A DNA stretch of 64,000 nt from UBA1573 sp034005165 (GCA_034005165.1 JAVEVE010000005.1:1-64000), one strand, 5' to 3'. Shown: positions 24,949-34,112, counted from the stretch's first letter. The notes: generated by a model from the letters alone, not told the origin. A program made the numbers and translations.

Positions 24949-25656
24949 ATGACGGTAGAAATAGATAAAGATGAAGAAGCGGGGCTGAAACTGAAAGTGT
25001 TTCAGGACCGTCTCGGTTATCATTTCAGAGACCGTGATTTATTGATCAATGCCCTGACCCATGCGAGTACAGGCGAAGACAAGAACTACGAACGGATGGA
25101 ATTTCTGGGTGATCGTGTTCTGGGACTTGTAATTGCAGAAATTCTCTATCGCTGCTTCCCGTATGAAAACGAAGGCGCCTTGGCGCGTCGTCATTCGGCT
25201 TTGGCATGCACACAAACTCTGGCCAAGATTGCACTGGATCTTGAAGTCCATGAAATTTTACGGGCAACTGTTTCGGATAAATCCTCCGGAAATAACAAGC
25301 AGGAAAACATTCTGGCTGATTGCATGGAAGCAATTATCGGTGCTATTTTCCTCGATTTCGGATATGTTCCGTGCCAGGAAGTGATTACCTCACTCTGGGG
25401 AGATAAAATTTACACGTTGATGCAGCCTCCTATCGACTCCAAAACTGCATTGCAGGAATGGGCGCAAGCGAGAAAGCTCGCGATTCCGAATTATGAGGTT
25501 ATATCCCGTGAAGGGCCGGATCATGCGCCGGTCTTTACAGTGCGCGTTACTGTAGATGGATATGATTCAGAAACAGCGATAGGTAACTCAAAACGCAACG
25601 CAGAAAAAGTAGCGGCACAAGCTCTCTATGACAAATTGAAAAAGCATTCAGGCTAG
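24949..25656 (+). CDS. rnc: Ribonuclease III
   Basis: A 235-residue dsRNA endonuclease for rRNA and mRNA processing. The RNase III signature ERMEFLGDRVLGL and second acidic site DCMEAIIGAIFLD are present. A C-terminal dsRBD (ALQEWAQARK ... GNSKRNAEKVAAQALYDKL) completes the usual architecture. era starts 3 nt after the stop. Confidence 0.96.
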   Translation: MTVEIDKDEEAGLKLKVFQDRLGYHFRDRDLLINALTHASTGEDKNYERMEFLGDRVLGLVIAEILYRCFPYENEGALARRHSALACTQTLAKIALDLEVHEILRATVSDKSSGNNKQENILADCMEAIIGAIFLDFGYVPCQEVITSLWGDKIYTLMQPPIDSKTALQEWAQARKLAIPNYEVISREGPDHAPVFTVRVTVDGYDSETAIGNSKRNAEKVAAQALYDKLKKHSG

Positions 25657-25659
25657 ATT

Positions 25660-26574
25660 ATGACAGAACAAAATACACAAAAATGCGGATATGTTGCTGT
25701 TATCGGCGCGCCGAATGCGGGGAAATCTACGCTTGTAAATCAACTTGTCGGGCAAAAAGTCTCGATTGTCTCTCCTAAAGTCCAAACGACACGTAATCGT
25801 ATTATGGGGATTGTGATTGAGGGTGACGCGCAAGTCATTTTGATTGATACCCCTGGTCTGTTTAGTGCGTCCAATCGCTTGGAACGTGCTATGGTCTCAG
25901 CAGCATGGACCGGTGCAGAAGACGGCGACATGATTGCTTATATTTTTGACGCTCAAAAAGACAAGCCGAATAAAGGTGATTTGCAAACCATCGAACGTCT
26001 GGCCGACGTTGCAAAATCCAGAACCGTTTTCCTGTTACTCAACAAGATTGATGCGATTGCAAAGCCGAAGCTCCTGAAACTTGCAGCTATGATGAATGAT
26101 CTATGTCCATTTGCTGCGACCTTTATGATCTCTGCACAAAAAGGAGATGGCGTTAAAGATGTCCTCAAGGAATGCATAAAACATATTCCGCAAGGCCCGT
26201 GGATTTTTGAGGAAGATCAGATCTCTGATATGCCGATGAGATTGTTGGCTGCCGAACTCACGCGTGAACAAGTTTTTCTGCAATTGCATCAAGAAGTTCC
26301 TTATGAAATCACGGTAGAAAATGAGGTCTGGGAACAATTTGATAACGGCAGTATCAAGCTCCAACAAACGATTCATGTAACGCGTGACAATCTCAAAGCC
26401 ATCATTCTCGGGAAGGGCGGTCAGCGCCTTCGTGAGATTGGTGTGCGTGCCCGTAAAGAACTTGAGGAAATGTTAGGTACAACAGTGCATTTAAAGCTGT
26501 TTGTGCGTGTAACAGAAAAATGGAAAGACGATCCGCTCTATTATTCGGAGTGGGGTCTGGATTCCGGTGCATAA
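25660..26574 (+). CDS. era: GTPase Era
   Basis: A 304-residue ribosome-assembly GTPase. G1 GAPNAGKST, G3 DTPGLF and G4 NKID are intact, and the C-terminal KH domain (ILGKGGQRLREIGVRARKELEEML) binds 16S rRNA. It is the last gene of the operon; two hairpins follow. Confidence 0.97.
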   Translation: MTEQNTQKCGYVAVIGAPNAGKSTLVNQLVGQKVSIVSPKVQTTRNRIMGIVIEGDAQVILIDTPGLFSASNRLERAMVSAAWTGAEDGDMIAYIFDAQKDKPNKGDLQTIERLADVAKSRTVFLLLNKIDAIAKPKLLKLAAMMNDLCPFAATFMISAQKGDGVKDVLKECIKHIPQGPWIFEEDQISDMPMRLLAAELTREQVFLQLHQEVPYEITVENEVWEQFDNGSIKLQQTIHVTRDNLKAIILGKGGQRLREIGVRARKELEEMLGTTVHLKLFVRVTEKWKDDPLYYSEWGLDSGA

Positions 26575-26596
26575 CTCCAAAAAAACATTCTAGAAA

Positions 26597-26667
26597 GAAT
26601 CTGATTCGTTTCGCTGTGGATAAAACACAGAAAACGAATCAGGGATTCTTGAGCAAGGAATCATCCC
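26597..26667 (+). promoter_or_regulatory. GANTC cluster and double hairpin between era and gcrA
   Basis: Five GANTC sites lie within 66 bp (26597, 26603, 26636, 26644 and 26658). Four fall in the arms of two adjacent dyads: CTGATTCGTTT..AACGAATCAG (26601-26642, with inner CTGTG/CACAG) and GATTC/GAATC (26644-26662). The dyads may terminate the era transcript. The GANTC density suggests CcrM methylation and GcrA control of the gcrA promoter; this is inferred. Confidence 0.55.
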
Positions 26668-26770
26668 TTTGATAAGGTACTTCCAGTTCCACGAAATATA
26701 GAGACAAAAACCTTTCTTGAATAAAGCCGAATAGGAAATTTTCAAGGGAGCCATCTGGAGGAGAAAAGGG

Positions 26771-27295
26771 ATGAGCTGGACAGACGAACGCGTTGCACTT
26801 CTCAAAAGACTATGGGGAGAAGGGAAGACAGCAGCGGAAATCGCGAAACTGATCGGCGGCGTGACACGTAACGCTGTAATCGGAAAAGCCCACCGCCTGA
26901 AACTCTCCGGCCGTGTATCACCGATACAGGAAAATTCTGAGGGTGGGGCTGTAGCGCGAGCTCCTAGAAAAACGACAGAGCAACGCACAGTGCGTACTCC
27001 TAAAGTTTCCAGTCGCGACATTATCGCACCAATTGTTATGCCTAAGATCGAAGAAGATTTTTGTTTTGGCGAAGGCGTACAGTTGGTTGAATTGAAAGAG
27101 GGTATGTGTCGTTGGCCGGTTGGGGATCCTAAGGAAGAAGGATTTAAGTTCTGTGGTGGAAAAGCATCTGAAGGCATGACCTATTGCGATCATCACTGCC
27201 GTGTTGCGTATCAGGTCAATACAAAATCCAAATTGCGTATTGAAGAGCTTTCTAAAATTGACGCAGACGTCATTCGCAGGAAAGCTAACGCCTAA
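26771..27295 (+). CDS. gcrA: Cell-cycle regulator GcrA
   Basis: A 174-residue sigma70-associated regulator found in Alphaproteobacteria that activates promoters carrying methylated GANTC. The N-terminal DNA-binding domain is diagnostic: MSWTDERVALLKRLWGEGKTAAEIAK, then VTRNAVIGKAHRL. The C-terminal domain holds the CRWPVGDP, FCGG and YCDHHC motifs. The ATG at 26771 follows a strong GGAGG site. GANTC sites cluster 100-170 bp upstream, and two hairpins end the transcript. Confidence 0.97.
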   Translation: MSWTDERVALLKRLWGEGKTAAEIAKLIGGVTRNAVIGKAHRLKLSGRVSPIQENSEGGAVARAPRKTTEQRTVRTPKVSSRDIIAPIVMPKIEEDFCFGEGVQLVELKEGMCRWPVGDPKEEGFKFCGGKASEGMTYCDHHCRVAYQVNTKSKLRIEELSKIDADVIRRKANA

Positions 27296-27350
27296 AAATG
27301 TTTTTAGGCTTTAAACAAATGAAATCCCGCCCATTATAGGCGGGTTTTTT
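27290..27350 (+). terminator. Tandem hairpins / intrinsic terminator after gcrA
   Basis: First a GCCTAAAAA/TTTTTAGGC dyad overlapping the stop codon. Then a strong terminator follows: CCCGCC (27326-27331), 7-nt loop, GGCGGG (27339-27344) and T6. Confidence 0.88.
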
Positions 27351-27407
27351 CTTGCCATAAGCTATATAAAAAATTATGGTAACAGATCTTCCCGAAAGAG
27401 GTATGAA

Positions 27408-27893
27408 ATGAGTAAGAGTAAAGATTTGGGCGGGTTTATGGATGTATTCGCCAAAAATTCAGAGCCCGGCATGGTGACGGCAGCGAGCGTTGTGGCGCTG
27501 GGAGCGGACATGGCAAAATATGTTGCATTGGCAATAATGTTCGGAAAAGCCGTAACTTTATACAAGCAAAGAGATATTTCGACGATCCCGTCTTGTGTCG
27601 GCTGGATACAGGCCACAAATTTTGTAACGCTTGATCCTGCTATGTCCGAAATTGGAACAATGGCAATGGCGGGAAATTTGGCTGCCACCTCAAGAGGGGC
27701 AATGATAAAGACCTTTGCTGCCTCCGTGGCGGCCTTTGTCTTTAACACGGCCGCAATTGGCTACGCCCAGATGCAGGACTTGAAAGAAGTTCAAAAGAAA
27801 TGTGCTCAAGGCGAAAAAATCGAGCGATATGGCGCTGTCTGCCCTAAAGTGAACTTTGGACCTGAGCAGCCCGTATCACCCGGTTCACCATAA
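27408..27893 (+). CDS. Unknown protein with hydrophobic segments
   Basis: A 161-residue protein rich in Ala/Met with two or three likely membrane-associated segments (VALGADMAKYVALAIMFGKAV and GAMIKTFAASVAAFVFNTAAIGYA). There are three cysteines and a Pro/Ser C-terminus. It has its own RBS (AGAGG) and sits between the gcrA terminator and the convergent tadA. No family recognised. Confidence 0.68.
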   Translation: MSKSKDLGGFMDVFAKNSEPGMVTAASVVALGADMAKYVALAIMFGKAVTLYKQRDISTIPSCVGWIQATNFVTLDPAMSEIGTMAMAGNLAATSRGAMIKTFAASVAAFVFNTAAIGYAQMQDLKEVQKKCAQGEKIERYGAVCPKVNFGPEQPVSPGSP

Positions 27894-27897
27894 CAGG

Positions 27898-28371
27898 TTA
27901 GGTGCGCTTGCGCTTGCGCTGGAAAAATTCCTTCAGCAGGCCTGCGCATTCTTCTTCCAGAATGCCCCCGACAACTTTCGGCTTATGGTGGATTTGGGGT
28001 CTTGAATAGAGATCGACCTCTGAGGTAAGGCCGCCACTTTTGGGATCGCTTGCCCCGAAATACAGGGTGCCGATACGTGCAAAGCTAATGGCTGCCGCAC
28101 ACATTGGGCAAGGTTCTAGTGTAACATAGATGTCGTAATCCGGTATACGTTGAGCCCCATCGCGCAAGCAAATCTCGCGAATGATTTCAATTTCAGCATG
28201 CGCGCTTGGGTCACATTTCCCGATTGTCCGGTTCCCGCCTCGTGCAACAATCTCGCCACTTTCTCGGTGAACCAGAACAGCACCGATCGGCACTTCATCG
28301 CGTGCAGAAGCAGCCTGTGCCTCTTCCAAAGCAATAGTCATCAGGGATTTGTGAAGCTCGCTCTTGTGCAT
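27898..28371 (-). CDS. tadA: tRNA-specific adenosine deaminase TadA
   Basis: A 157-residue zinc deaminase that converts A34 to inosine in tRNA-Arg(ACG). Zinc and catalytic motifs HAEIEII and EPCPMCAAAIS are present. It is divergent from rsmD with 53 nt between the starts. The C-terminus is basic (FQRKRKRT). Confidence 0.95.
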   Translation of the reverse strand: MHKSELHKSLMTIALEEAQAASARDEVPIGAVLVHRESGEIVARGGNRTIGKCDPSAHAEIEIIREICLRDGAQRIPDYDIYVTLEPCPMCAAAISFARIGTLYFGASDPKSGGLTSEVDLYSRPQIHHKPKVVGGILEEECAGLLKEFFQRKRKRT

Positions 28372-28424
28372 ACAGGCTTTGTAATGATAATTTCGGAAAA
28401 AAGCAAAGCGGAACGCAAGCAGCT

Positions 28425-28967
28425 ATGAGAATTATTGGTGGATCATGCCGGGGCCGCCCATTGAAAACCCCGAAAAATCAAGATATTCGTCCGACGACTG
28501 ATAAAGTCCGTCAGGCCATTTTTAATGCACTATATTCTCGCGGTTCTGTGGTTGATATGAATGTTCTTGACGCCTTTTGTGGAACTGGGGCATTGGGATT
28601 AGAAGCCCTGTCCCATGGCGCCGCAAGAGTAACTTTTGCAGATATTTCCCGTACTTCTCTTGGTCTTGCAAAAGAAAATGCACGTGATTTAGGCGTAGAC
28701 GATAGGGCTTCGTTTTTGTCGGGGGATAGCTCTAAATTGCGAATGAGACAAGATAAAGACCGCCCTTTCGATCTAGTGTTTCTCGATCCTCCATACCGGA
28801 AGGGGCTTGTCGCAACAACATTTCATGCGCTTGATCAGGGGAATTGGTTAACCCCGTCTGCATGGATCGTTATAGAGGCAGAAAAAGAGGCTGACCTTTC
28901 TGATATGGGTCAGCCTGACTTTGATAAAGCCTATGGGGATACCAGAATTATTTTTGTTCAGAAATAA
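28425..28967 (+). CDS. rsmD: 16S rRNA (guanine966-N2)-methyltransferase
   Basis: A 180-residue AdoMet methyltransferase. Signature features: RIIGGSCRGRPLKTP, RPTTDKVRQAIFN, the AdoMet site LDAFCGTGALGLEALSHGA and the catalytic FLDPPYRKGL. The 3' end overlaps the convergent uppP gene by 10 nt. Confidence 0.95.
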   Translation: MRIIGGSCRGRPLKTPKNQDIRPTTDKVRQAIFNALYSRGSVVDMNVLDAFCGTGALGLEALSHGAARVTFADISRTSLGLAKENARDLGVDDRASFLSGDSSKLRMRQDKDRPFDLVFLDPPYRKGLVATTFHALDQGNWLTPSAWIVIEAEKEADLSDMGQPDFDKAYGDTRIIFVQK

Positions 28968-29782
28968 AGAACCCAAAGCAAAATACCCCCCAGAACAAGG
29001 CGATAGATCACATATGGCATAAACGAGAATTTTGTAAGCCCTTTCATCATCAGCCAGATCATGGCAATGGCTGTCAGGAAAGACAGGAACGCTGCAATAG
29101 CGGCATCGGTTGTAAGGGAAACGTTCTCCATTTTGAATAAATCAAGAATACCGGCAAATCCTACAGCACTAGTAATTACCATGGCTAGTAATAGGGAAAA
29201 GCGTGCGGCTTCAACGCGGTTCATTCCCAGAAAGCGACCAGCGGTCATCGTGATTCCCGAGCGTGAAGTGCCAGGGATAAGCGATAAGCATTGGGCAAGG
29301 CCGATAATGAGAGTATCTTTTACCGTCAATTCGCTGACGACACGGCTTGTTTTCCCTATGTAATCAGCCACGCCAAGCAGCACGCCAAAAATAAGGGTCG
29401 TCCACATAATAATATGTGGGTCATACATCAATTCCGGATCAACGAATTCATAGACCACAAATCCGACCGCAATAGCAGGAATGGAGCCAAGAATAACAAG
29501 TGTCATCAGGCGGGAATCAGCGGTGGCCATCAGTGATTTGGTTTTGACGGCATCAACTAAACCGCGCAACATGGCAAAAACTTCATGATAGAAGAAAATC
29601 AGAACCGCGAGTAACGTTCCGATATGAACGGCAATGTCCATGAGGCGGTCTTGTTCTGCGCTCTGCAAAGATCCATCCTCGAAAAGATTATGCAACAACA
29701 CGAGATGTGCAGATGAGGAAATAGGCAAAAACTCGGTAATGCCCTGTACAACAGCCAGAATAATAATGTGGAAGAGAGTCAT
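28958..29782 (-). CDS. uppP: Undecaprenyl-diphosphatase UppP/BacA
   Basis: A 274-residue polytopic membrane enzyme that recycles the undecaprenyl carrier for peptidoglycan synthesis. Motifs GITEFLPISSSAHLVL and PGTSRSGITMTAGRFLG carry the catalytic Glu, Ser and Arg residues. The ATG at 29782 gives the standard N-terminus; the frame extends 18 nt upstream to a TTG. Confidence 0.95.
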   Translation of the reverse strand: MTLFHIIILAVVQGITEFLPISSSAHLVLLHNLFEDGSLQSAEQDRLMDIAVHIGTLLAVLIFFYHEVFAMLRGLVDAVKTKSLMATADSRLMTLVILGSIPAIAVGFVVYEFVDPELMYDPHIIMWTTLIFGVLLGVADYIGKTSRVVSELTVKDTLIIGLAQCLSLIPGTSRSGITMTAGRFLGMNRVEAARFSLLLAMVITSAVGFAGILDLFKMENVSLTTDAAIAAFLSFLTAIAMIWLMMKGLTKFSFMPYVIYRLVLGGILLWVLYF

Positions 29783-29853
29783 GGCGAGAAACTGCACCAA
29801 ACCGGGAGCGAATTCAAGGGGGCAGTATGAAAATATTCTTCAGGAAGAGTCTA

Positions 29854-30405
29854 TTATTTTACCTTGGCTGCTAAAGATATTTCAACCCGGATTTCATCAC
29901 TTAGGCTAGTGCTATCAGGAGATTTTTCCCCCAGACCGAATGCCGAACGGTTAAAACTGAATAGTCCGGAAACTTGGGCAGTTTCGCCGTCAGAAAGGAA
30001 CGTAAACGGGATTTTAACAGGTTTGGTTACACCCAATAGGGTAAAATCTCCAGAAACCAGATAGCCGTCTTGTGTTTTCTCGAAAGACGTTGATTGAAAG
30101 GCTGACAGGGGGAAGTCTTTAATGTTGAGCCATTCTGCGCTGGGGAGAGGGCTATCGTAAAGCATGTCCCCTGTCAGAACGCTAGACATATCAAAAGTCA
30201 CAAGGGCGTTCGAAGTGGAGAGATTGTTAGGGTCAAAGGTGATTTCTGAGTCGAATGCTCCAACTTGCCCTGTGACAGTATCTTTTTCGTAAGAGGCATG
30301 AAATGTAATCGAGCTTTTATCTTTGTTAATCTCCCAGTCCGCTGCATGCACAGGAAAAGACGAGAAAAAAAGAATTGTACCAAATGCAAAAGCGGAACGG
30401 ATCAT
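29854..30405 (-). CDS. YceI-family periplasmic lipid-binding protein
   Basis: A 183-residue protein with a signal peptide (FAFGTILFFSSFPVHA) and a YceI lipocalin-like domain beginning ADWEINKDKSSITFHASY; YceI proteins bind isoprenoid lipids. The ATG at 30405 overlaps the stop of the cytochrome b561 gene by 4 nt. Such YceI-cytochrome b561 pairs are common and probably act together in periplasmic redox or quinone-like lipid handling. Confidence 0.92.
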   Translation of the reverse strand: MIRSAFAFGTILFFSSFPVHAADWEINKDKSSITFHASYEKDTVTGQVGAFDSEITFDPNNLSTSNALVTFDMSSVLTGDMLYDSPLPSAEWLNIKDFPLSAFQSTSFEKTQDGYLVSGDFTLLGVTKPVKIPFTFLSDGETAQVSGLFSFNRSAFGLGEKSPDSTSLSDEIRVEISLAAKVK

Positions 30406-30992
30406 GATGGAGAAGTCCCTTTGGCAGGCAAAGGTTTCAAGAAAGGCAACATGCGGGTTAAAACAGAATCGCGATTGATAATATGATGTTTCAGGGCCGC
30501 GCCGATATGCATGGCAATTAAAACTATCGCGATCCATGCCAGAGTTTCGTGGGCTTCCTTGACGGAATGAGAAATTTCTTTCTTGCTTTCAAGGTCGGTC
30601 ATATTGGAAAGGAATGGAATATGTGGCCATTCGAAAAGTCCGAAGAATACAGTTGGGTATCCGCGTGCAGAACTTGAAACCATAGCCCACCCTGAAAGGG
30701 GCAGCGCCAGCATCAGGAAATATAATCCGAAATGAACGGCATGGGCAGCAAATTTTTCCCAAGACTTCATCGTATCCGGCATAGCGGGGGCTCTATGGGT
30801 AAGTCTCCAGAAGATACGGGCAACCGTGAGAACCAGAACAGTTAACCCCAGGGACTTATGAATCATAAAAGCCGTAAACATCATGCTTTTCGGGAAATCT
30901 TCCATGGTCAAACCCAACACCAAAAGAGCAATAATCGAAAGCCCTATAAGCCAATGAAGAAGAATTGCAACGCATGTATAATGATCGGTCAT
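30402..30992 (-). CDS. Cytochrome b561 family protein
   Basis: A 196-residue di-haem membrane protein. Four helices are visible, with likely haem-ligand histidines in LLHWLIGL, MIHKSLGL, HAVHFGLY and HETLAWIAIVLIAMHIGAALKHH. The ATG at 30992 is chosen; the frame upstream overlaps the divergent GST promoter. It probably oxidises quinol in the inner membrane, coupled to the downstream YceI protein. Confidence 0.92.
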   Translation of the reverse strand: MTDHYTCVAILLHWLIGLSIIALLVLGLTMEDFPKSMMFTAFMIHKSLGLTVLVLTVARIFWRLTHRAPAMPDTMKSWEKFAAHAVHFGLYFLMLALPLSGWAMVSSSARGYPTVFFGLFEWPHIPFLSNMTDLESKKEISHSVKEAHETLAWIAIVLIAMHIGAALKHHIINRDSVLTRMLPFLKPLPAKGTSPS

Positions 30993-31065
30993 GAATGGTC
31001 TCGGGGATAGGGATGGTAAAACAACTCTAGCTCTTAACATATATTTAGGGTACTCTAAAATCAAG

Positions 31066-31734
31066 ATGCGCACTCTTTTTCACCTTTGGTTACAACCATT
31101 TTCAAGAAAAGTACGAATCCTTCTCTCGGAGAAAGGACTGGATTACGATTTGAAATTGGAAAAAGTTTGGGAGCGCCGTACGGATTTTCTGGCCCTGAAT
31201 CCTGCCGGAGATGTACCGGTCTTGATTGAGGATGACGGGACAACACTTTCCGGAAGCTGGGTGATTTGCGAATATCTCGAGGAAGTATACCCTCAGAATA
31301 ATCTGCTTGGCGCTGATGCTATGCAACGCGCTGAGACCCGCCGTCTGGTTTCGTGGTTTGATATCAAATTCTCCCGTGAAGTAACGGATAACCTTGTTGG
31401 CGAGAAAATGATGAAGCGAATGTTGCATATGGGAGAACCAAATGGTCCGGCAATTCGCGCTGGCCATGCAAATATTCACTACCATCTCGATTACATCAGC
31501 TTTTTATGCGAAAAGCGGAACTGGTTAGCAGGAGAGCATTTCTCTCAGGCCGATATTGCTGCCGCTGCACATCTATCAACAGTCGATTATATCGGGGATG
31601 TTCCGTGGGATCAGCATGCAGGTGCTAGGGAATGGTATGCGCGCGTCAAATCACGTCCAAGCTTCCAAGGCATTCTGAGTGATAGAATGCCCGGTCACGC
31701 CCCTGCCAAACATTACGGCAACGTGGATTTTTAA
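31066..31734 (+). CDS. Glutathione S-transferase family protein
   Basis: A 222-residue protein with the thioredoxin-like N-domain (LFHLWLQPFSRKVRILLSEKGLDYDL, NPAGDVPVLIEDDGTTLSGSWVICEYL) and the all-alpha C-domain (NWLAGEHFSQADIAAAAHLS). The Ser in PFSRKVR is the likely catalytic residue. The ATG at 31066 lies within the divergent spacer from cytochrome b561. Substrate unknown. Confidence 0.92.
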   Translation: MRTLFHLWLQPFSRKVRILLSEKGLDYDLKLEKVWERRTDFLALNPAGDVPVLIEDDGTTLSGSWVICEYLEEVYPQNNLLGADAMQRAETRRLVSWFDIKFSREVTDNLVGEKMMKRMLHMGEPNGPAIRAGHANIHYHLDYISFLCEKRNWLAGEHFSQADIAAAAHLSTVDYIGDVPWDQHAGAREWYARVKSRPSFQGILSDRMPGHAPAKHYGNVDF

Positions 31735-31844
31735 TTTTTTCATATATATATCCGAAATATCACTTGTTTTTTTCGCAAGCGCAGCATTAAAATGCCGATC
31801 CCCTGACGGTGCTCGCGACAGGACAGGAAAAGAAAATAAGCAGA

Positions 31845-32828
31845 ATGGGATCTAAAAAGAAATTTTTTTGTTTTGGCTACGGATACACGGCCCATCATAT
31901 TGGTGAGGTCCTGAAGAGCCTCACGAAAGAGACCACGCAGGAATGGGCCTTGGGTGGGACGACACGGACCAAGGAAAAGCGCACTGCTTTACGTGCTATG
32001 GATATTGAGGCCTACACGTTTGATAGTGATAAGCCGCTGGGCGACCCTTACTCTATGTTGGCGGGGACCACGCATTTGTTGATCTCTACACCGCCCGATC
32101 ATGACGGAGATATCGTTTTCGAACATCATGCCGAGGACATCCTGCATATGATGCCTGATCTGGAGTGGGTCGGATATTTCTCAACAACAGGTGTTTATGG
32201 GGACAGGGATGGTGGCTGGGTTGATGAAAAAACGCCTGCCCGTCCGTCAACCATACGTGGGACACGTCGCGCTCGTGCAGAAGGTCAGTGGTTATCTCTC
32301 TTTGAATCTGAAGGGCTTCCGGTTCACATCTTTCGTTTGGCTGGAATTTACGGACCGGGCAGGTGTGCGCTTGATTCAATGCGTGGAGGAATAGCAAGGC
32401 GCATTATGAAGCCGGGCCATGCTTTTTGTAGGGTCCATGTCGATGATATAGTCCAGACAGTTATCAATTCGATGCTCAAGCCCAATCCTGGCAACATATA
32501 TAATGTAGCAGATGACGAGCCGGCACCAAGCCACGAGGTCATTGCCTACGCCGCTAGACTGATGGGAATGGACCCGCCGCCGCTAGTGCGGTTCGAAGAT
32601 GCAAATCTGGCGCCGATCACCATCAGCTTTTATTCGGAAAACAAATCTGTCAGGAATGACAAAATCAAAAAAGAATTGGGTGTTTCCTTAAAGTATCCGA
32701 ACTATCGCAAAGGTCTTGAGGCCTGTCTTGAGCAGGAAAAGAAATATCTGAGTGGCGAAAAGCAAGCCCCGTGGGGCGCTGGTGTCGGTCCTGAATATGC
32801 AGGACAACTGGGGAATAAATCCGCTTAA
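31845..32828 (+). CDS. NAD(P)-binding epimerase-like SDR (YeeZ-like)
   Basis: A 327-residue extended SDR. It has a variant Rossmann start (FFCFGYGYTAHHIGEVL) and TTRTKEKR after beta-2. STTGVYGDRDGGWVDE contains the catalytic Tyr region, and LAGIYGPGR is typical of sugar-nucleotide epimerases. The usual YxxxK is not clear, so activity is uncertain. The ATG at 31845 is preferred over an upstream in-frame start. Confidence 0.85.
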   Translation: MGSKKKFFCFGYGYTAHHIGEVLKSLTKETTQEWALGGTTRTKEKRTALRAMDIEAYTFDSDKPLGDPYSMLAGTTHLLISTPPDHDGDIVFEHHAEDILHMMPDLEWVGYFSTTGVYGDRDGGWVDEKTPARPSTIRGTRRARAEGQWLSLFESEGLPVHIFRLAGIYGPGRCALDSMRGGIARRIMKPGHAFCRVHVDDIVQTVINSMLKPNPGNIYNVADDEPAPSHEVIAYAARLMGMDPPPLVRFEDANLAPITISFYSENKSVRNDKIKKELGVSLKYPNYRKGLEACLEQEKKYLSGEKQAPWGAGVGPEYAGQLGNKSA

Positions 32829-33045
32829 GTTGCAAAATTAACAATTATGTTAACTAAGAGTGCTTTTTTTACAACACTTTTTGCAGATATCTCCCCCTCT
32901 ACCTTCCAATGTCTTGAAAAAGAAGTCGAGAAGAGGAATATAGCACTCGTGTCTGTCTGGATTCCTGAAAATCAGCGACACAACGTGTGGGCTGGTTCTC
33001 TGGAACTTAGACTACGGAATTCAACACTTATTGGAGGAATATTCC

Positions 33046-34059
33046 ATGAATAAACTTATGCTCGGCGCCGCTGCTGTTGCTCTGTTCGTTGCTGCTACCC
33101 CAGCAATGGCACAAGACGACTCTGGCGTTAAACTGTCCCTCGGTGGTCACTTCAAAGGCTACGTAAACTACTCTAACGAAGATAATGTTCGTGACCTCGA
33201 CATCCTTCGTGACACTGAAGTTCACTTTGGTGGCGAAACAACTTTGGACAACGGTTTGACCGTTGGTGCTCACATCGAAGCAACAACTGATGCTGAAGAA
33301 AGCTTCGAGATCGACGAATCCTATGTGTACTTCTCTGGTACATGGGGTCGTGTAAACTTCGGTGCTGAAGACGGTGCTGCTTACTTGCTGCAAGTTGCTG
33401 CTCCTTCTGCTGACGAAAACGTTGACGGTATCCGTCAATACATCAGCCCATCTTTGATCGGCGCTGGCGTTGATTACGATAACGATATCAGCACCAAGTC
33501 TGACAAAGTAACCTACTTGTCTCCAGTATTCTCTGGTTTCCAAGCTGGTGTCTCTTTCACTCCTGAAGCTGGTGACGCATCCCGTGCTCTGATCGGCAAC
33601 TCCCTTGAAGGTATCCAAGATACTGACGATGTATGGGAATTGGCTGCTCGTTATGAAGGTATGGTTAGCAACGTAGGTGTTATCCTCGGCGCTGGTTATG
33701 CTGACGCTGGTGACGATGCTCAAGAATGGAACGTTGGTGTTGATTTGGATATCGGCGCTTTCGGTCTTGGTGTTGTTTACACAGAAGCTGAATCTGATGC
33801 AATCGATATGGAATCTGACACATGGGTAGTCGGTGGTGATTACACTGTTGGACCATACAAACTCGGTTTGTCTTACCTGAACAACGACGTAGAAGTCGGT
33901 TCTACTGACGTATACGATCTTAATCGTTACACCGGCGGTGTTGTTTACACCTATGGCCCAGGCATGACCTTCCGTGGTTCTGTTGCTTACTACGACGAAA
34001 GCGAATTGTTCGACGAAGATGCAACAACCGTTACAGTTGGTACACAAATCAACTTCTAA
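33046..34059 (+). CDS. Outer-membrane porin
   Basis: A 337-residue gram-negative porin. It has a signal peptide (MLGAAAVALFVAATPAMAQ), alternating beta strands, acidic loops (DAEESFEIDESYVYFSGTWGRVNFGAED) and a C-terminal aromatic residue (TVGTQINF) as required by the BAM complex. Strong RBS GGAGGA, very biased codons and a strong terminator point to one of the most abundant proteins of the cell. The bias leaves the reverse strand open over the whole gene, a side effect and not a second gene. Confidence 0.95.
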   Translation: MNKLMLGAAAVALFVAATPAMAQDDSGVKLSLGGHFKGYVNYSNEDNVRDLDILRDTEVHFGGETTLDNGLTVGAHIEATTDAEESFEIDESYVYFSGTWGRVNFGAEDGAAYLLQVAAPSADENVDGIRQYISPSLIGAGVDYDNDISTKSDKVTYLSPVFSGFQAGVSFTPEAGDASRALIGNSLEGIQDTDDVWELAARYEGMVSNVGVILGAGYADAGDDAQEWNVGVDLDIGAFGLGVVYTEAESDAIDMESDTWVVGGDYTVGPYKLGLSYLNNDVEVGSTDVYDLNRYTGGVVYTYGPGMTFRGSVAYYDESELFDEDATTVTVGTQINF

Positions 34060-34084
34060 TCAGAAGTTCATTGGATAAGAATTT

Positions 34085-34112
34085 AAAAGGGCGGATTTTC
34101 CGCCCTTTTTTT
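34085..34112 (+). terminator. Intrinsic terminator of the porin gene
   Basis: Eleven-bp stem AAAAGGGCGGA/TCCGCCCTTTT with a TTT loop and an uninterrupted T run. It lies 25 nt after the porin stop. Confidence 0.93.

Noticed and set aside
32847..33053. Short frame in the porin leader
   Set aside because: It overlaps the porin start, lacks a convincing RBS and has no recognisable composition.
33028..34047. Long open frame antisense to the porin
   Set aside because: Composition follows from porin codon bias; no RBS and no protein-like domain pattern.
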